Part shown: piece by piece, positions 36,733 through 46,290 of the stretch
Position numbering within the stretch: position 1 is the first letter of the stretch
How the letters are laid out: every line of letters starts with the position of its first letter
Source of the DNA: Microcoleus vaginatus WJT46-NPBG5
GTDB taxonomy: Bacteria; Cyanobacteriota; Cyanobacteriia; Cyanobacteriales; Oscillatoriaceae
Direction of reading: 5' to 3'
DNA length: 64,000 nt
Assembly: GCA_019359355.1 (NCBI GenBank)
Contig: JAHHHM010000007.1
Coordinates: 62,001-126,000 of the forward strand
Position numbers and translations under genes: made by a program
The notes under the pieces: generated by a model
The model's input: only the letters and a program-made list of their open reading frames with translations
Database searches by the model: none
Told to the model about the DNA's origin: nothing

Positions 36733-36795
36733 ATGGGGAATGGGGAATGCGGAATGGGGCATGGGGCATTGTTCCTCTAACCATGCCCCATTCCC
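36733..36795. repeat. STRR heptamers with an inverted partner
   Basis: GGGGAAT/GGGGCAT-type heptamers run through 36733-36769, and ATGCCCCATTCC at 36783-36794 is the exact reverse complement of 36751-36762. The block can form a 12-bp hairpin just upstream of cobH. Confidence 0.7.
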
Positions 36796-36846
36796 GATGA
36801 CTCAGATGCGGTGGGAAACCCCATCAAAAGCCTCACGATTCATGAC

Positions 36847-37647
36847 TTAGAACTCTACAGCCGGCCAATCAGGCTCACGATAGTAGCGTGTCATGTCGTC
36901 AAACTTCCGAATTTCGGCGCGGCGCACCCAAAGTTCGTGGGGTTCCTCGTCGATCCAGTGCTGGTTGTACTCATGTAGGAGGAAACTGAGGCGTTCGCGA
37001 TCCAGATCGGGACTCACTTCACCAAAGTAGCCCAAGGTGACATGAGGGGTGAAATGATACTGTTGTTCAATCCCCAAACCAATTAAACCGGCGTTTTGAT
37101 AAATTGCTCGGCGCAACTTTACAATCCGATCATAGGAGTCCTCGTCTCTAGGCACTAAACAAACTGCTAAGGCGCGGGTTCTCACCATTAGCCCTAGTAT
37201 CTGCCAGCGAATCTGAGCGTTCCCGCCAACTTCAGATTCATACTGCTTAAAGCTTTGAGCGATCTGATCACGTAGTTGCTCTTCAAATTCCGGATTTTTA
37301 TTGGCGTGCCGGTAGGCACTGTCCCAAATCAAGTCCCCTAAGGTCAAATGAAAGCTTTCAGGAGGCACCGGCACCATTAAGCCGGTGTCTAAGTGCTGCA
37401 ACAGATGCTGTTGGCAGTTCTGCAAGTTAGTGTAAAATTCAGTGTTCTCCGAGTCATCTTCCCACGGTGGTGCTGTCACTGTATAGCCTGGAAAAGGCAC
37501 GGGTTGCCTGTCTCCAGCTGATGTGGGTTGAAACTTCGGAGACTCCTGAATGTGCTGTAGCCCGGATAGATATGTTTCCAGCTGCATCATCCGCGCTACC
37601 CGATTTAAGTAAATCTGATAGGTATCGTCCAATCTCGATCGCCTCAC
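36847..37647 (-). CDS. DUF1868-type 2H phosphoesterase-like protein
   Basis: A 266-residue protein of the 2H (LigT/2'-5' RNA ligase-like) superfamily, recognised as the DUF1868 group. The two signature motifs are HLTLGD (His100, Thr102) and PHVTLGYFG (His202, Thr204), which in the family form the paired catalytic H-x-T sites acting on 2',3'-cyclic phosphate or related substrates. The actual substrate is unknown. The start GTG at 37647 lies only 17 bp from the divergent holA start (37665); an ATG near residue 20 (MMQLETYL) is a possible later start and would leave more room for promoters. Confidence 0.87.
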   Translation of the reverse strand: MRRSRLDDTYQIYLNRVARMMQLETYLSGLQHIQESPKFQPTSAGDRQPVPFPGYTVTAPPWEDDSENTEFYTNLQNCQQHLLQHLDTGLMVPVPPESFHLTLGDLIWDSAYRHANKNPEFEEQLRDQIAQSFKQYESEVGGNAQIRWQILGLMVRTRALAVCLVPRDEDSYDRIVKLRRAIYQNAGLIGLGIEQQYHFTPHVTLGYFGEVSPDLDRERLSFLLHEYNQHWIDEEPHELWVRRAEIRKFDDMTRYYREPDWPAVEF

Positions 37648-37664
37648 GATCTAAGGTACTCTTT

Positions 37665-38651
37665 ATGCCAATTTACCTCTATTGGGGAGAAGATGACTTT
37701 GCGATTGCTAAAGCTGTTGACGTTCTCCGGGATCGCGTCCTCGACTCTAATTGGGTGAGTTTTAACTATGATAAAATCCCACCCGACCAATCGGATGCTG
37801 TGATTGTGGCGCTTAACCAAGCCATGACACCGGCGTTTGGTGCCGGCGATCGTTTGGTTTGGTTGGTTGATACGACGCTGTGCCAGCAGTGTTCTCCTGA
37901 GTTGCTGGCACAGTTGGAACGGACGCTGCCGGTGATTCCAGAGTCTTGTGTGCTGCTGCTGACGACGCGCAACAAACCTGATGGACGCCTCAAATCGACA
38001 AAGCTGCTGCAAAAATGTGCCGGCAAGAATGTGCGGGAATTCGCGACAATTCCCCCTTGGAAGACGGATGAGCTGGTGAGACACGTGCGTGAGGCTGCCG
38101 AGGATGTTGGGGTGAAATTGACGGGGGACGGGGCAGAAATGCTGGCGCAGGCGGTGGGGAATGATACGCGACAACTTTATGGGGAGTTGGGGAAGTTGCG
38201 GCTTTATGCTGCCGGCAGAAGTAATTCAGCGATCACTGCGGAAGATGTGGCGTCGCTGACGATTTCTAGTACCCAAAATAGCTTGCAGCTAGCGGCGGCG
38301 ATTCGCACGGGAGATGCAGCGACGGCTTTGGCAATTGTCTCAGACTTAATTAATCGCAATGAACCGGGTTTGCGGATTGTGGCGACGCTGATCGGTCAGT
38401 TTCGGACGTGGTTGTGGGTGCGGCTGATGATGGATGCCGGTGAGGCTGATGAACGAATCGCACAAGCGGCAGAGGTGGGTAATCCTAAACGGATTTATTT
38501 TCTGCGCCAAGAGGTTAAAAATCTCAGGTTTGAACAATTGCAAAAAGCGCTGCCGGTGTTGCTAGAGTTAGAAATCAGCCTGAAGCGAGGTGCCCAAGAA
38601 ATGCCGGCTCTGCAAACTAAAGTCATTGAACTGTGCCAAGTTCTTTCATAA
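37665..38651 (+). CDS. holA: DNA polymerase III delta subunit
   Basis: HolA, the clamp-loader wrench that opens the beta sliding clamp during replication. The 328-residue protein begins MPIYLYWGEDDFAIAKAVDVLRDRV, the family's YLxGEDxF start, and shows segments such as LLTTRNKPDGRLKSTKLLQK, GNDTRQLYGELGKLRLYA and the C-terminal helical collar (RNEPGLRIVATLIGQFRTWLWV). The ATG at 37665 with AAGG about 8 nt upstream is used; the longer frame to 37467 would overlap the divergent gene and lacks family sequence. Confidence 0.95.
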   Translation: MPIYLYWGEDDFAIAKAVDVLRDRVLDSNWVSFNYDKIPPDQSDAVIVALNQAMTPAFGAGDRLVWLVDTTLCQQCSPELLAQLERTLPVIPESCVLLLTTRNKPDGRLKSTKLLQKCAGKNVREFATIPPWKTDELVRHVREAAEDVGVKLTGDGAEMLAQAVGNDTRQLYGELGKLRLYAAGRSNSAITAEDVASLTISSTQNSLQLAAAIRTGDAATALAIVSDLINRNEPGLRIVATLIGQFRTWLWVRLMMDAGEADERIAQAAEVGNPKRIYFLRQEVKNLRFEQLQKALPVLLELEISLKRGAQEMPALQTKVIELCQVLS

Positions 38652-38996
38652 AGACTTTATCAAAGCTTTTTATAAGCTTCAACATCTTTTAGATATGGTA
38701 GAAAAAGATACCTTTTACTGCGTAAAATCTCTAGACAAATATTTGTCTAAAGACGCTGGAGAGTCGTTAGGGCTTAACTGCCAGTGCAGATAGCTGTCCA
38801 AAAAGCACGCTTGCCGGCAGTCAGCTTTGTCTATAAAATCTAGAGCGATTACAGAGAGTTTTATTGAGTCACGGCCTCGCCTGTGAAAATCTCTAGATTT
38901 TTATAACTTCCGGAAGTTTTAGCCTGGAACTTCCTTCTCGTAAAATAGTTCAAACTTGGTATCGGGTTTATTTCTAGTTTTTTGTCCCACGCAATC
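38652..38996. other. Intergenic region with perfect palindrome
   Basis: Separates holA from the DUF4168 gene. It contains an 18-bp perfect palindrome at 38732-38749 and several TCTAGA/AAATCTCTAGA-like stretches (38725-38735, 38836-38846, 38889-38899). No gene is recognised. Confidence 0.5.
38732..38749. promoter_or_regulatory. Perfect 18-bp palindrome TAGACAAAT/ATTTGTCTA
   Basis: Each 9-bp half is the exact reverse complement of the other. It is AT-rich with a GAC/GTC outer part, a form typical of binding sites for dimeric repressors; it lies 80 bp after holA and 248 bp before the DUF4168 start. Ownership is unknown. Confidence 0.45.
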
Positions 38997-39482
38997 ATGA
39001 TTAATTTCTTCTATCACGGTTCTCAAATTCACATCAGCCGATTACTCTCGAAATTTCTAGCAGTCGGCATTCTTTCTTCAGTGGGTTTAGTTTCAGGACT
39101 GATTCCTGGTTTTTCTGCCGGCTCACCTGGGTTGGTGTTTAGCACCGCAGCACAGGCTCAAGTCAATGAGACAGAGATAACGAGCTACGCTCGAACTGTT
39201 TTGGCTCTTGAGAAAGGCCGGCAGCAAGCTTATGAAAAAATTAAAAGTACGATTGGGTCTAATGAGGTTCCCAATATTGTTTGCAGCCAAGCCGGTAGTA
39301 TCAATTCACTTCCCCGAAATGTGAGAGATATTGCGGTGAATTACTGTAATCAGTCGAAGCAGATTGTCGAAAGTAACGGCCTAACAATTTCGCGATTTAA
39401 CGCGATTACCGTCAGCCTTCAAAATAATTCGACTTTGCAACAGCAAGTGAAAGAGGAAATGCTCCGTCTCCAAAGAAATTGA
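38997..39482 (+). CDS. Exported DUF4168-like protein
   Basis: A 161-residue exported protein. A long N-terminal signal region (basic start, hydrophobic LLSKFLAVGILSSVGLVSGLI, possible cleavage near AAQAQV) is followed by a helical domain typical of DUF4168: EITSYARTVLALEKGRQQAYEKIKS ... VNYCNQSKQIVESNGLTISRFNAIT. Two Cys in the mature part (IVCSQ, VNYCNQ) may form a disulfide. ATG 38997 is preferred over TTG 38982. Function unknown; the family is periplasmic in cyanobacteria and other bacteria. Confidence 0.85.
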   Translation: MINFFYHGSQIHISRLLSKFLAVGILSSVGLVSGLIPGFSAGSPGLVFSTAAQAQVNETEITSYARTVLALEKGRQQAYEKIKSTIGSNEVPNIVCSQAGSINSLPRNVRDIAVNYCNQSKQIVESNGLTISRFNAITVSLQNNSTLQQQVKEEMLRLQRN

Positions 39483-40028
39483 GTTTTTTGTAAGTTTGGG
39501 AACTTTAAGATCGGCAGAGCTAAGTTATTGATAACTCCGGCCAAGTTTTGATTGGTGCTGCTAAGTTGTTTAGTAATCTTATTTGCCCATGAACACCGGC
39601 AACTGCCTCTAGAGTTACGATGGCTAGCACTGCTGATCGAGTTGGACTGGCAAGGCTAAGGGTGTGCTTGTGGAGTGGGCAGGGGCGCTTTAATGGGTTG
39701 TCCCTCTCACCCCACAAAATAATATTTTTTAAAGTAAAATTTTTAAGAGCCGGCAGCATTCAAAGAAACAGCATCTTTGGGTAACTTTGATGCCCGGATA
39801 GTTCTAGCGCACTGGCATCCTTGGAGACTATTCCCCTAGATATAATTTAATATTTACTCTGGGGATAATTTAACATTTATATAATAATTAATAAATTCTG
39901 TAAAAACTAACCGATTTCGATGAGGTTAGCTGCTGTACTTAAAGAAAAATCAGTTAGCTGCCGGCACAGCAGTTGTAGCGTCGGCAGAATCTGCTTAATA
40001 TTCACTTATGGGCGGAGGTTTTTTTGCA
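39483..40028. other. Intergenic region upstream of histidine kinase
   Basis: A 546-bp spacer. The first half shows no recognisable gene (a 79-aa minus-strand frame lacks domain features). The second half (39838-39930) is very AT-rich with two related stretches, AGATATAATTTAATATTTAC and GGATAATTTAACATTTATA, likely promoter sequence for the kinase gene. Confidence 0.4.
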
Positions 40029-41900
40029 ATGCAGCCTAAAAAGCTTAAAGCTTTAGTAAAAATTCCATCGGTTTCTGAACAGCCTGCTTTGCAGAGTCTA
40101 CTTTCTAACTCAAAAGGTTTTGATTGGGGGATAAGACGCCTGAATAGTCACTGGCGAATTAACCAAAAAATTGGTTACGGCTATGCTTTGGCAATTGGGA
40201 TTGCAATTTTAGGGACAACGGTTGGAGTGAGTGTAGGGAATTACTACCACCGGCAGGCGAAGACACAGGTTTACTACGCCCATAGCCAAGAAAGACTGCT
40301 CAGTGAGTTACAATACACGCTACTAGCGGCACGATCACATCAGCAAAGGGTCGTGCCGGCAATTGGCAACTCAGCAAGGGTAGAGTACGAAATTTCTGGT
40401 TTTTTTGAAAATATGGCGAGAGTGAAGGCATTGCTGTCCGAACTTGAGGCTTTTACAAACACTTATCCGGGCGCTTCAACCGTCAATGCCTCCGAATTAA
40501 AGGATGTCTTAAAAACTTACGCTATAACAATAGAGTCATACGCTCAATTGATAGTGTATCTTTTAAAGGAAATTAATCCAGTCAATTTAAAGCCTAATGA
40601 AATTTCGACAGCACAACAGTTGCTTCTAACTTCAATTAGTGGGGAGGTTGCGATTAAGTTCGATATCCTTTCAGAGCGTTTAAGCAAGATTGTTAAAGCA
40701 GCAAAAGCTCAAGAAATATCCGCACAAGTAAAATTAGAACAGGCAGACGCACTGGAACTAAAAATTGTTATTGCGAGTATGTTGTTGTCAGCAGCAAGTG
40801 CGATCATGCTGGCGATTTATACCAGTCGGGCAATTGCTCGTCCTTTAGAAAAGGTGACGAAAGTTGCTCAGCAAGTCACGCAGGAATCTAATTTTAATTT
40901 ACGAGTGCCGGTGACAAGCACAGATGAAGTCGGAGCTTTGACAATTTCCCTCAATCAGTTAATTCAATGGGTAGACACCTACACGAGCGAACTGAAACAA
41001 ACTCAATCGCAACTGATTCAAACGGAAAAAATGTCAAGTTTAGGTCAGTTGGTTGCTGGGGTGGCCCATGAAATCAATAATCCTGTGAATTTTATTAATG
41101 GCAATATAGAATACGCGGCTAAGTACACTCAAAATCTCCTAAAGTTAATCGAACTTTTCAAGCAGCAGTATCCTAATTTAACGCCGGTGATTCAAGAGGA
41201 AATGGAGGCGATTGAGTTTGATTTTATTTCTGAAGATTTGCCCAAATTACTTTCTTCTATGAAAATTGGTGCTGAGCGAATCCGTGATATTGTACTGTCT
41301 TTACGAAATTTTTCTCGTCTAGATGAATCTGAAATGAAACAAAGTGATATCCATGAAGGAATTGATAGCACTTTATTAATTCTCAATCATCGCATCAAAA
41401 ATAAAGTTGAAGTAATTAAGCATTACGGAGATTTGCCGCAGGTGGAGTGCTATCCAGCCCAGCTTAATCAGGTTTTTATGAATATTCTAAGTAATGCTAT
41501 TGATGAGCTGGAAGAGTCATTTGGAATCCTTAAATATTCTAAAAATGAACACAAAGAAGACTTGCTCCCGAAACAAGAAAAAACTCCAGTACCTATTATT
41601 AAAATTTTTACAGAAAAATTAGATTTTGCTCATGTGAAAGTGCGAATTGTGGATAATGGTTCTGGGATTCCACCGGAAGTGCAAGGTAAGCTGTTTGACC
41701 CATTTTTCACGACAAAAGCGGTGGGTAAGGGGACGGGCTTGGGTTTGGCAATTTGTTACAGAATTATCGAAAAGCATCAGGGTAAAATTGAAGTAAAATC
41801 GCGAGTCGGTGCTGGGACAGAGTTCGCAATTACGTTGCCGATTTTTGCTACAAGTTCAAGTCGTAAAAAAAATCGAAATGGATTGCATTATACTAATTAG
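40029..41900 (+). CDS. Membrane sensor histidine kinase with HAMP domain
   Basis: A 623-residue two-component sensor. It has membrane helix 1 ([23 protein letters not shown]), an extracytoplasmic helical sensor of about 190 residues, helix 2 ([21 protein letters not shown]), a HAMP linker ([17 protein letters not shown]), a short coiled coil, and the catalytic core: H-box [14 protein letters not shown]-box [13 protein letters not shown]1 [18 protein letters not shown]2 [10 protein letters not shown]. The ATG at 40029 is chosen because GGAGG (40014-40018) lies 10 nt upstream; the frame opens at 40008. No response regulator is adjacent, as is common in cyanobacteria. It is a paralogue of the kinase cut by the left window edge. 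Confidence 0.93.
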   Translation: MQPKKLKALVKIPSVSEQPALQSLLSNSKGFDWGIRRLNSHWRINQKIGYGYALAIGIAILGTTVGVSVGNYYHRQAKTQVYYAHSQERLLSELQYTLLAARSHQQRVVPAIGNSARVEYEISGFFENMARVKALLSELEAFTNTYPGASTVNASELKDVLKTYAITIESYAQLIVYLLKEINPVNLKPNEISTAQQLLLTSISGEVAIKFDILSERLSKIVKAAKAQEISAQVKLEQADALELKIVIASMLLSAASAIMLAIYTSRAIARPLEKVTKVAQQVTQESNFNLRVPVTSTDEVGALTISLNQLIQWVDTYTSELKQTQSQLIQTEKMSSLGQLVAGVAHEINNPVNFINGNIEYAAKYTQNLLKLIELFKQQYPNLTPVIQEEMEAIEFDFISEDLPKLLSSMKIGAERIRDIVLSLRNFSRLDESEMKQSDIHEGIDSTLLILNHRIKNKVEVIKHYGDLPQVECYPAQLNQVFMNILSNAIDELEESFGILKYSKNEHKEDLLPKQEKTPVPIIKIFTEKLDFAHVKVRIVDNGSGIPPEVQGKLFDPFFTTKAVGKGTGLGLAICYRIIEKHQGKIEVKSRVGAGTEFAITLPIFATSSSRKKNRNGLHYTN

Positions 41901-42111
41901 GAAGAATCTTTATTAAGTTTACGATTCAAAACCCATTAAAAGTAGAAAGAAGAAATGTGTTTTTATTTAAGGGATAGAAATGCTGGCAATCTCTTTATTT
42001 CTCGTCAGCGCATAGGATTGCAAATAAGCCTTAAAATCGGTGCTGTGAGCCTCAGCCATGTAAATTAAGAGTGAGAGCATCTGCTGTTTCCTATTACGCG
42101 ATTGAAAACCT

Positions 42112-42789
42112 ATGGCTCTAATTTTAACGAACGACGATGGAATCGATGCCCCCGGCATCAGGGCACTCCAGAAAGCGGTAAACGACACCGGCATCATTGT
42201 TGCCCCCAAACAGGAATGGTCGGGATGTGGGCATCGAGTCACCACAACTCAACCGATCCACGTTCACAAACGCTCTGAAACCGAGTATGCAATCGCCGGC
42301 ACTCCTGCTGACTGCACCCGCCTTGCCATTACGCATCTTTGCCCAGATGTCAAATGGGTGCTATCTGGCATTAATGCCGGCGGCAATATGGGTGCCGATA
42401 TTTACATATCAGGAACCGTCGCCGCCGTGCGAGAAGCCGCCTTTCATCGCATCCCTGGAATTGCTGTTTCCCACTATCGAAAAGGCAAACAAAATGTTGA
42501 TTGGGATGTGGCTGCCAAATGGACGGCAAATGTATTAGCTGATTTATTTAATAGAACCCTCGAACCGGGAAATTACTGGAACATCAATCTCCCACATTTA
42601 CTACCCGGAGATCCCGATCCAGAAGTCGTGTTTTGTGAGCCTTGTTCCCATCCGTTGCCGGTCAATTATCGCATCGAAGGCGATAACTTTTATTATTGCG
42701 GAGAATATGCAAATAGAAAGCGCACCACCGGCACTGATGTTGATGTCTGCTTCTCTGGTAAAATTGCGGTAACTCAACTGCGACTTTAA
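42112..42789 (+). CDS. surE: 5'/3'-nucleotidase SurE
   Basis: SurE is a metal-dependent nucleotidase releasing phosphate from nucleoside monophosphates (cytosol). The metal-binding N-terminus LTNDDGIDAPGI supplies Asp8-Asp9; EWSGCGH supplies the Ser37 position; SGINAGGNMGADI supplies Asn92, and SGTVAAVREA follows. Length 225 is at the short end of the family (usually 240-270), with a trimmed C-terminus. The start ATG 42112 has no strong ribosome site. Confidence 0.93.
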   Translation: MALILTNDDGIDAPGIRALQKAVNDTGIIVAPKQEWSGCGHRVTTTQPIHVHKRSETEYAIAGTPADCTRLAITHLCPDVKWVLSGINAGGNMGADIYISGTVAAVREAAFHRIPGIAVSHYRKGKQNVDWDVAAKWTANVLADLFNRTLEPGNYWNINLPHLLPGDPDPEVVFCEPCSHPLPVNYRIEGDNFYYCGEYANRKRTTGTDVDVCFSGKIAVTQLRL

Positions 42790-42900
42790 TAAAATGCCGG
42801 CTTCGCGCCTTCCCATAATCATTAAAGTCACGAAGAGAGCTAACTTCCTGTGTAATTCCTGTGGAAGTAGCCTAACTACAAATCAAGAGGATTGAGTCTA

Positions 42901-43836
42901 ATGCGAATTATAATCATGGGTGGCACCCGGTTCATTGGAGTTTATTTAACTAAAATTTTGGTTAAACAAGGACACGAAGTTGTATTATTTAATCGCGGCA
43001 AAAAACCGGCTCCCGTTGAAGGCTTGCAACAAATTCACGGAGATCGCACTGATGCTGCACAACTAAAAGAAAAGCTGGAAAAAGAAGAATTTGATGCTAT
43101 TTTTGATAATAATGGCCGCGAACTGAGTGATACCCAGCCCCTAGCAGAAATATTTAAAGGTCGGGTGAAGCATTTTGTTTACATGAGTTCCGCCGGCGTC
43201 TATCTCAAATCTGACCAAATGCCGCATAAAGAAGGCGATGCAGTAGATCCAAAAAGCCGGCACAAAGGCAAGCATGAAACGGAAGCCTATCTCGCAGAAC
43301 AGGGATTGCCTTTTACCTCTATTCGCCCTACTTATATTTACGGCCCACAAAATTATAACGATCTAGAAGCCTGGTTTTTTGATCGCATTGTGCAGGATCG
43401 CCCGATTCCTATCCCTGGAAATGGAACTCATTTCACACAATTCGGTCATTGTCAAGATTTAGCCAACGCGATGGCAGCCGTACTCGGCAACGAAAAAGCC
43501 ATCGGACAGATTTATAATGTCTCAGGCGATCGTTATGTCACCTTTGATGGTTTAGCCCGTGCCTGTGCAGAAGCAGCCGGTAAATCGCCTGAGTCGGTGC
43601 AACTGGTACATTACGAACCCAAAAAGTTTGATTTTGGCAAACGCAAAGCCTTCCCCATGCGCGTGCAACACTTTTTTGCCGATGTTCACAAAGCCATGAG
43701 TGAACTGAATTGGCAGCCAGAATACGATCTAATTGCCGGTTTAAAAGATTCATTCCAAAATGATTATCTAACAGCCGGTCGCAACAAAACAGAGATAGAT
43801 TTCTCCACGGACGACGAAATTCTTTCGGCTTCCTAA
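42901..43836 (+). CDS. NAD-dependent epimerase-like protein, CSP41/CRB type
   Basis: A short-chain epimerase/dehydratase-fold protein: Rossmann motif GGTRFIG near the start, YMSSAGVY and the IRPTYIYGPQNYND segment. In this family the catalytic Tyr-x3-Lys is altered. The sequence resembles chloroplast CSP41b/CRB, an RNA-binding/ribosome-associated protein descended from epimerases, and its cyanobacterial relatives. The ATG at 42901 is used, with AGAGG 10 nt upstream (42886-42890); the frame is open to a TTG at 42892. It follows surE by 111 bp on the same strand. Whether it acts on RNA or on a sugar nucleotide cannot be decided from the sequence. Confidence 0.85.
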   Translation: MRIIIMGGTRFIGVYLTKILVKQGHEVVLFNRGKKPAPVEGLQQIHGDRTDAAQLKEKLEKEEFDAIFDNNGRELSDTQPLAEIFKGRVKHFVYMSSAGVYLKSDQMPHKEGDAVDPKSRHKGKHETEAYLAEQGLPFTSIRPTYIYGPQNYNDLEAWFFDRIVQDRPIPIPGNGTHFTQFGHCQDLANAMAAVLGNEKAIGQIYNVSGDRYVTFDGLARACAEAAGKSPESVQLVHYEPKKFDFGKRKAFPMRVQHFFADVHKAMSELNWQPEYDLIAGLKDSFQNDYLTAGRNKTEIDFSTDDEILSAS

Positions 43837-43949
43837 AACTTAACCGGCAACGGAAATTAAACTTACAAATCCGATGCCGGTGGTTAGCCTATCATTGAGT
43901 TCGATGCCAATTAAGCGGATTGCCGGCTTACAAAACTTATCCCAAAAAC

Positions 43950-44951
43950 TTATTTAGAAATTTGGGCAGTTTGGTTGTTCTTAGAACTAGAATCAACAAT
44001 ATATTTAGAAGCCGCAACATTCTTAGGTAAAGCTTCCAACTTCCCTTGATTCACTAAAGCTTGATGAATAATGGCAGCAGCGGAACCCCGATTTAGCAGC
44101 TTATCAGGATTAAAAACCTTTGCATCTGGATAGTTGACAACAATATTGGCTTGAGTTGCAGCAGCTACATCATTAACCGCACTTTTAGGAATTTTGCCGG
44201 CATCTTTGTAATACAACTTAAGCACATCCGCTGCTGCAAGCTTAGCCTTTGGCTTATTGACGGCGGCTGCTGGAGCGGTACTCACCGCTTTCTGAGCCGG
44301 CTGCGGCTGAGCCGGCTTTTGCGAAGCTATCTGTAAAAACGGTGTCATCATTGCAGTCGATGCGATGGGAAACAGCAAGGGGTTTCTCATAACTCGACGT
44401 TGATTTTTTTGAGGAGTAGAAGCTGAAGTTGTCGTAGCAGTTGAAACTGGAGTTGTCGTTGCCTTCGCCGCCGTTGCGGGTTGCTTAGAGGACATATCCA
44501 GTCCCTTCATTAAAGCAACTAACGCTTCAGTTCTAGAAAGCGGCTTTTGCGGCAGAAACTTATTATCGGGGGTGCCTTCCATAAAGCCTGTTTCGTAAGC
44601 TTCTTTAATAGGAGGTGCTGCCCAGTTGCCTTCAGGAACATCTTTAAAAGCACTTCCGCTGGGAATACTTCTCACCGGCTTTTCTTCAAACGCTTGGCGG
44701 ATCATTGCGGCAAACTCATCGCGATCCACTGCTTTCTCAGGTTTAAACGTTCCATCCCTATAACCGGCAACCATGCCTTTATTCGCTAAAGCTTGAATAA
44801 ATGGAGTCGCCCAATAATCGGGTTTGACATCACGAAATGTATTTTTTTCTGAAATTTGAGCAGATGAAACTAAGGCTAACGTTGCCTCTGCCATGATACC
44901 CACCGCTAGCAACAGTGCGCCGGCTGACATACCCGCATATCCTTTATTCAT
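43950..44951 (-). CDS. Exported S-layer-homology (SLH) domain protein
   Basis: A 333-residue exported protein with an N-terminal signal sequence (MNKGYAGMSAGALLLAVGIMAEATLALV) and two clear SLH domains: FRDVKPDYWATPFIQALANKGMVAGY... (about 38-82) and FKDVPEGNWAAPPIKEAYETGFMEGT... (about 102-148). After a Thr/Ala/Pro-rich linker (about 155-240), a third, degenerate SLH-like unit follows (ADVLKLYYKDAGKIPKSAV ... NRGSAAAIIHQAL). SLH domains bind secondary cell-wall polymers or peptidoglycan. No porin domain is present, unlike the OprB-type SLH porins of cyanobacteria. Start ATG 44951 has a near-ideal ribosome site, AAGGAGGG, 6 nt upstream. Confidence 0.9.
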   Translation of the reverse strand: MNKGYAGMSAGALLLAVGIMAEATLALVSSAQISEKNTFRDVKPDYWATPFIQALANKGMVAGYRDGTFKPEKAVDRDEFAAMIRQAFEEKPVRSIPSGSAFKDVPEGNWAAPPIKEAYETGFMEGTPDNKFLPQKPLSRTEALVALMKGLDMSSKQPATAAKATTTPVSTATTTSASTPQKNQRRVMRNPLLFPIASTAMMTPFLQIASQKPAQPQPAQKAVSTAPAAAVNKPKAKLAAADVLKLYYKDAGKIPKSAVNDVAAATQANIVVNYPDAKVFNPDKLLNRGSAAAIIHQALVNQGKLEALPKNVAASKYIVDSSSKNNQTAQISK

Positions 44952-45339
44952 CAAACTCCCTCCTTAAATCTTAAGTTGTCCTTATCTAGCAAACGAGCTT
45001 CGTGAAAGTTTTGAAAATGAGGTTTTTCAGAATACTTTACCATTAAAAAAATTATTTAATTGGCGCAGGTTTTTTTGGTTTTTTTCAGGAGTTAGCGCTA
45101 AGTAAGAGAACCTCCATAAACATGAGCTTGGTTAAAATCTATTAAAAGCCACTTTAACAAACCTGTGTTGCCAAATTGGCTACTTTTTAGAAAACTTTCC
45201 ATCATCTCGTGTGATTATGTGCCCCTACTTACCGCATTCATCCTAACTGAATGGTGAGGAGAAAGTAAATTTGAGCTATGATGTCGGCTGTCATTTAATG
45301 CCGGCATCACAACTCAAATCCAACCCTCAAAAACGTAAC
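44952..45339. other. Intergenic spacer, 388 bp
   Basis: Upstream of the SLH gene; holds its ribosome site (44958-44965 reverse complement) and presumably its promoter. T-rich and otherwise without recognised features. Confidence 0.4.
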
Positions 45340-46290
45340 TTAACGGTCAATTCTGGGCTGATTATTTCGCTCCACAACTGGATGCCCTTCTGTGCGGATA
45401 TCTAATTCTTCGCGACGCAGGACTTCTTCAGCTTGTACCATGTCCCGTTCAGTTTCTTTCCTGATATTGACTTCCTCTCGCACAAAAGCTTGCTTTTTGA
45501 TATCAGCAACTTCTTCGTAAAGTTCAACTCGTGCGATTTCGCCTTCATGGAAATCAATGCTACCCGGACTCACCGCCTGTCCAGCATTAAGCTGTGTTCG
45601 CTCAATAACAACTCGATCTTTCTCCACCGGCACGGCAGCTCTTGCTACTTCGGTTTCAACGCGCTTACCAATTTCTACTGCACCCGCCCGATGCCGGCTT
45701 TTATTTGCAACCAGCCGTTCTTCGTACAGCCGCAGCTTTTGATGATCTTGCTCGTTCATCTGGTAGAGTGTGGGTTCTCGATCATAGTTGTAAAGCGTGG
45801 CTTCATCAGGAGCTGAACCGAAGGGATTGGCAACAGTTTGTTCTGAAGTGACTGGAGTGGCAACGGGTCTAACTCGCGGTGCTTCCAGCTGCGCTGATGT
45901 TTCTACGGGTAATGACCCTTCTACGCTGGGAGTGCGGTAAACACCGCGCACTCGCTCTTCGTAAGCGTAATCAACGGTCATGCTTTCATCGTACTCAGGT
46001 AAGTGTTCCGCTTGCTCTTTGCTCACAAGCCCCATCGCATAAACGCGCTGGGCGTTAACATCCACACGGCAACGACCGACTGGCAGCAGCACCTTTTTGC
46101 CAAAAATCCAGAAGCCGGTATCAATAACCAGATACCGGAAGCGCCCCATTTCATCAACTAAGGCGTCATGAATCTTGCCAATTTTCTCATTTGAGCTGCC
46201 GGCATAAACATCTAACCCTTTAATGTCCTCGCCATCAAAAGCTTGTTCGCGATAGTTAGGATTAAAATCCTCTAGTTTGTAAAGTGGCAT
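45340..46290 (-). CDS. PRC-barrel and DUF2382 stress-type protein
   Basis: A 316-residue soluble protein. The N-terminal part has a PRC-barrel-like domain (about 20-85: GEDIKGLDVYAGSSNEKIGKIHDALVDE ... RYLVIDTGFW), and the C-terminal part a DUF2382 domain (about 200-305: KRVETEVARAAVPVEKDRVVIERT, REEVNIRKETE). This pair is found in cyanobacterial and actinobacterial proteins linked to stress; no enzymatic role is known. The ribosome site AGAGGAAG precedes ATG 46290. It faces the membrane-protein gene at 47135 across 844 bp carrying paired palindromes. Shared control is possible but not shown. Confidence 0.9.
   Translation of the reverse strand: MPLYKLEDFNPNYREQAFDGEDIKGLDVYAGSSNEKIGKIHDALVDEMGRFRYLVIDTGFWIFGKKVLLPVGRCRVDVNAQRVYAMGLVSKEQAEHLPEYDESMTVDYAYEERVRGVYRTPSVEGSLPVETSAQLEAPRVRPVATPVTSEQTVANPFGSAPDEATLYNYDREPTLYQMNEQDHQKLRLYEERLVANKSRHRAGAVEIGKRVETEVARAAVPVEKDRVVIERTQLNAGQAVSPGSIDFHEGEIARVELYEEVADIKKQAFVREEVNIRKETERDMVQAEEVLRREELDIRTEGHPVVERNNQPRIDR

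Noticed and set aside
41967-42245. 92-aa minus-strand frame over the start of surE
   Set aside because: Most of it is antisense to surE; the remaining part is too short and lacks a ribosome site.
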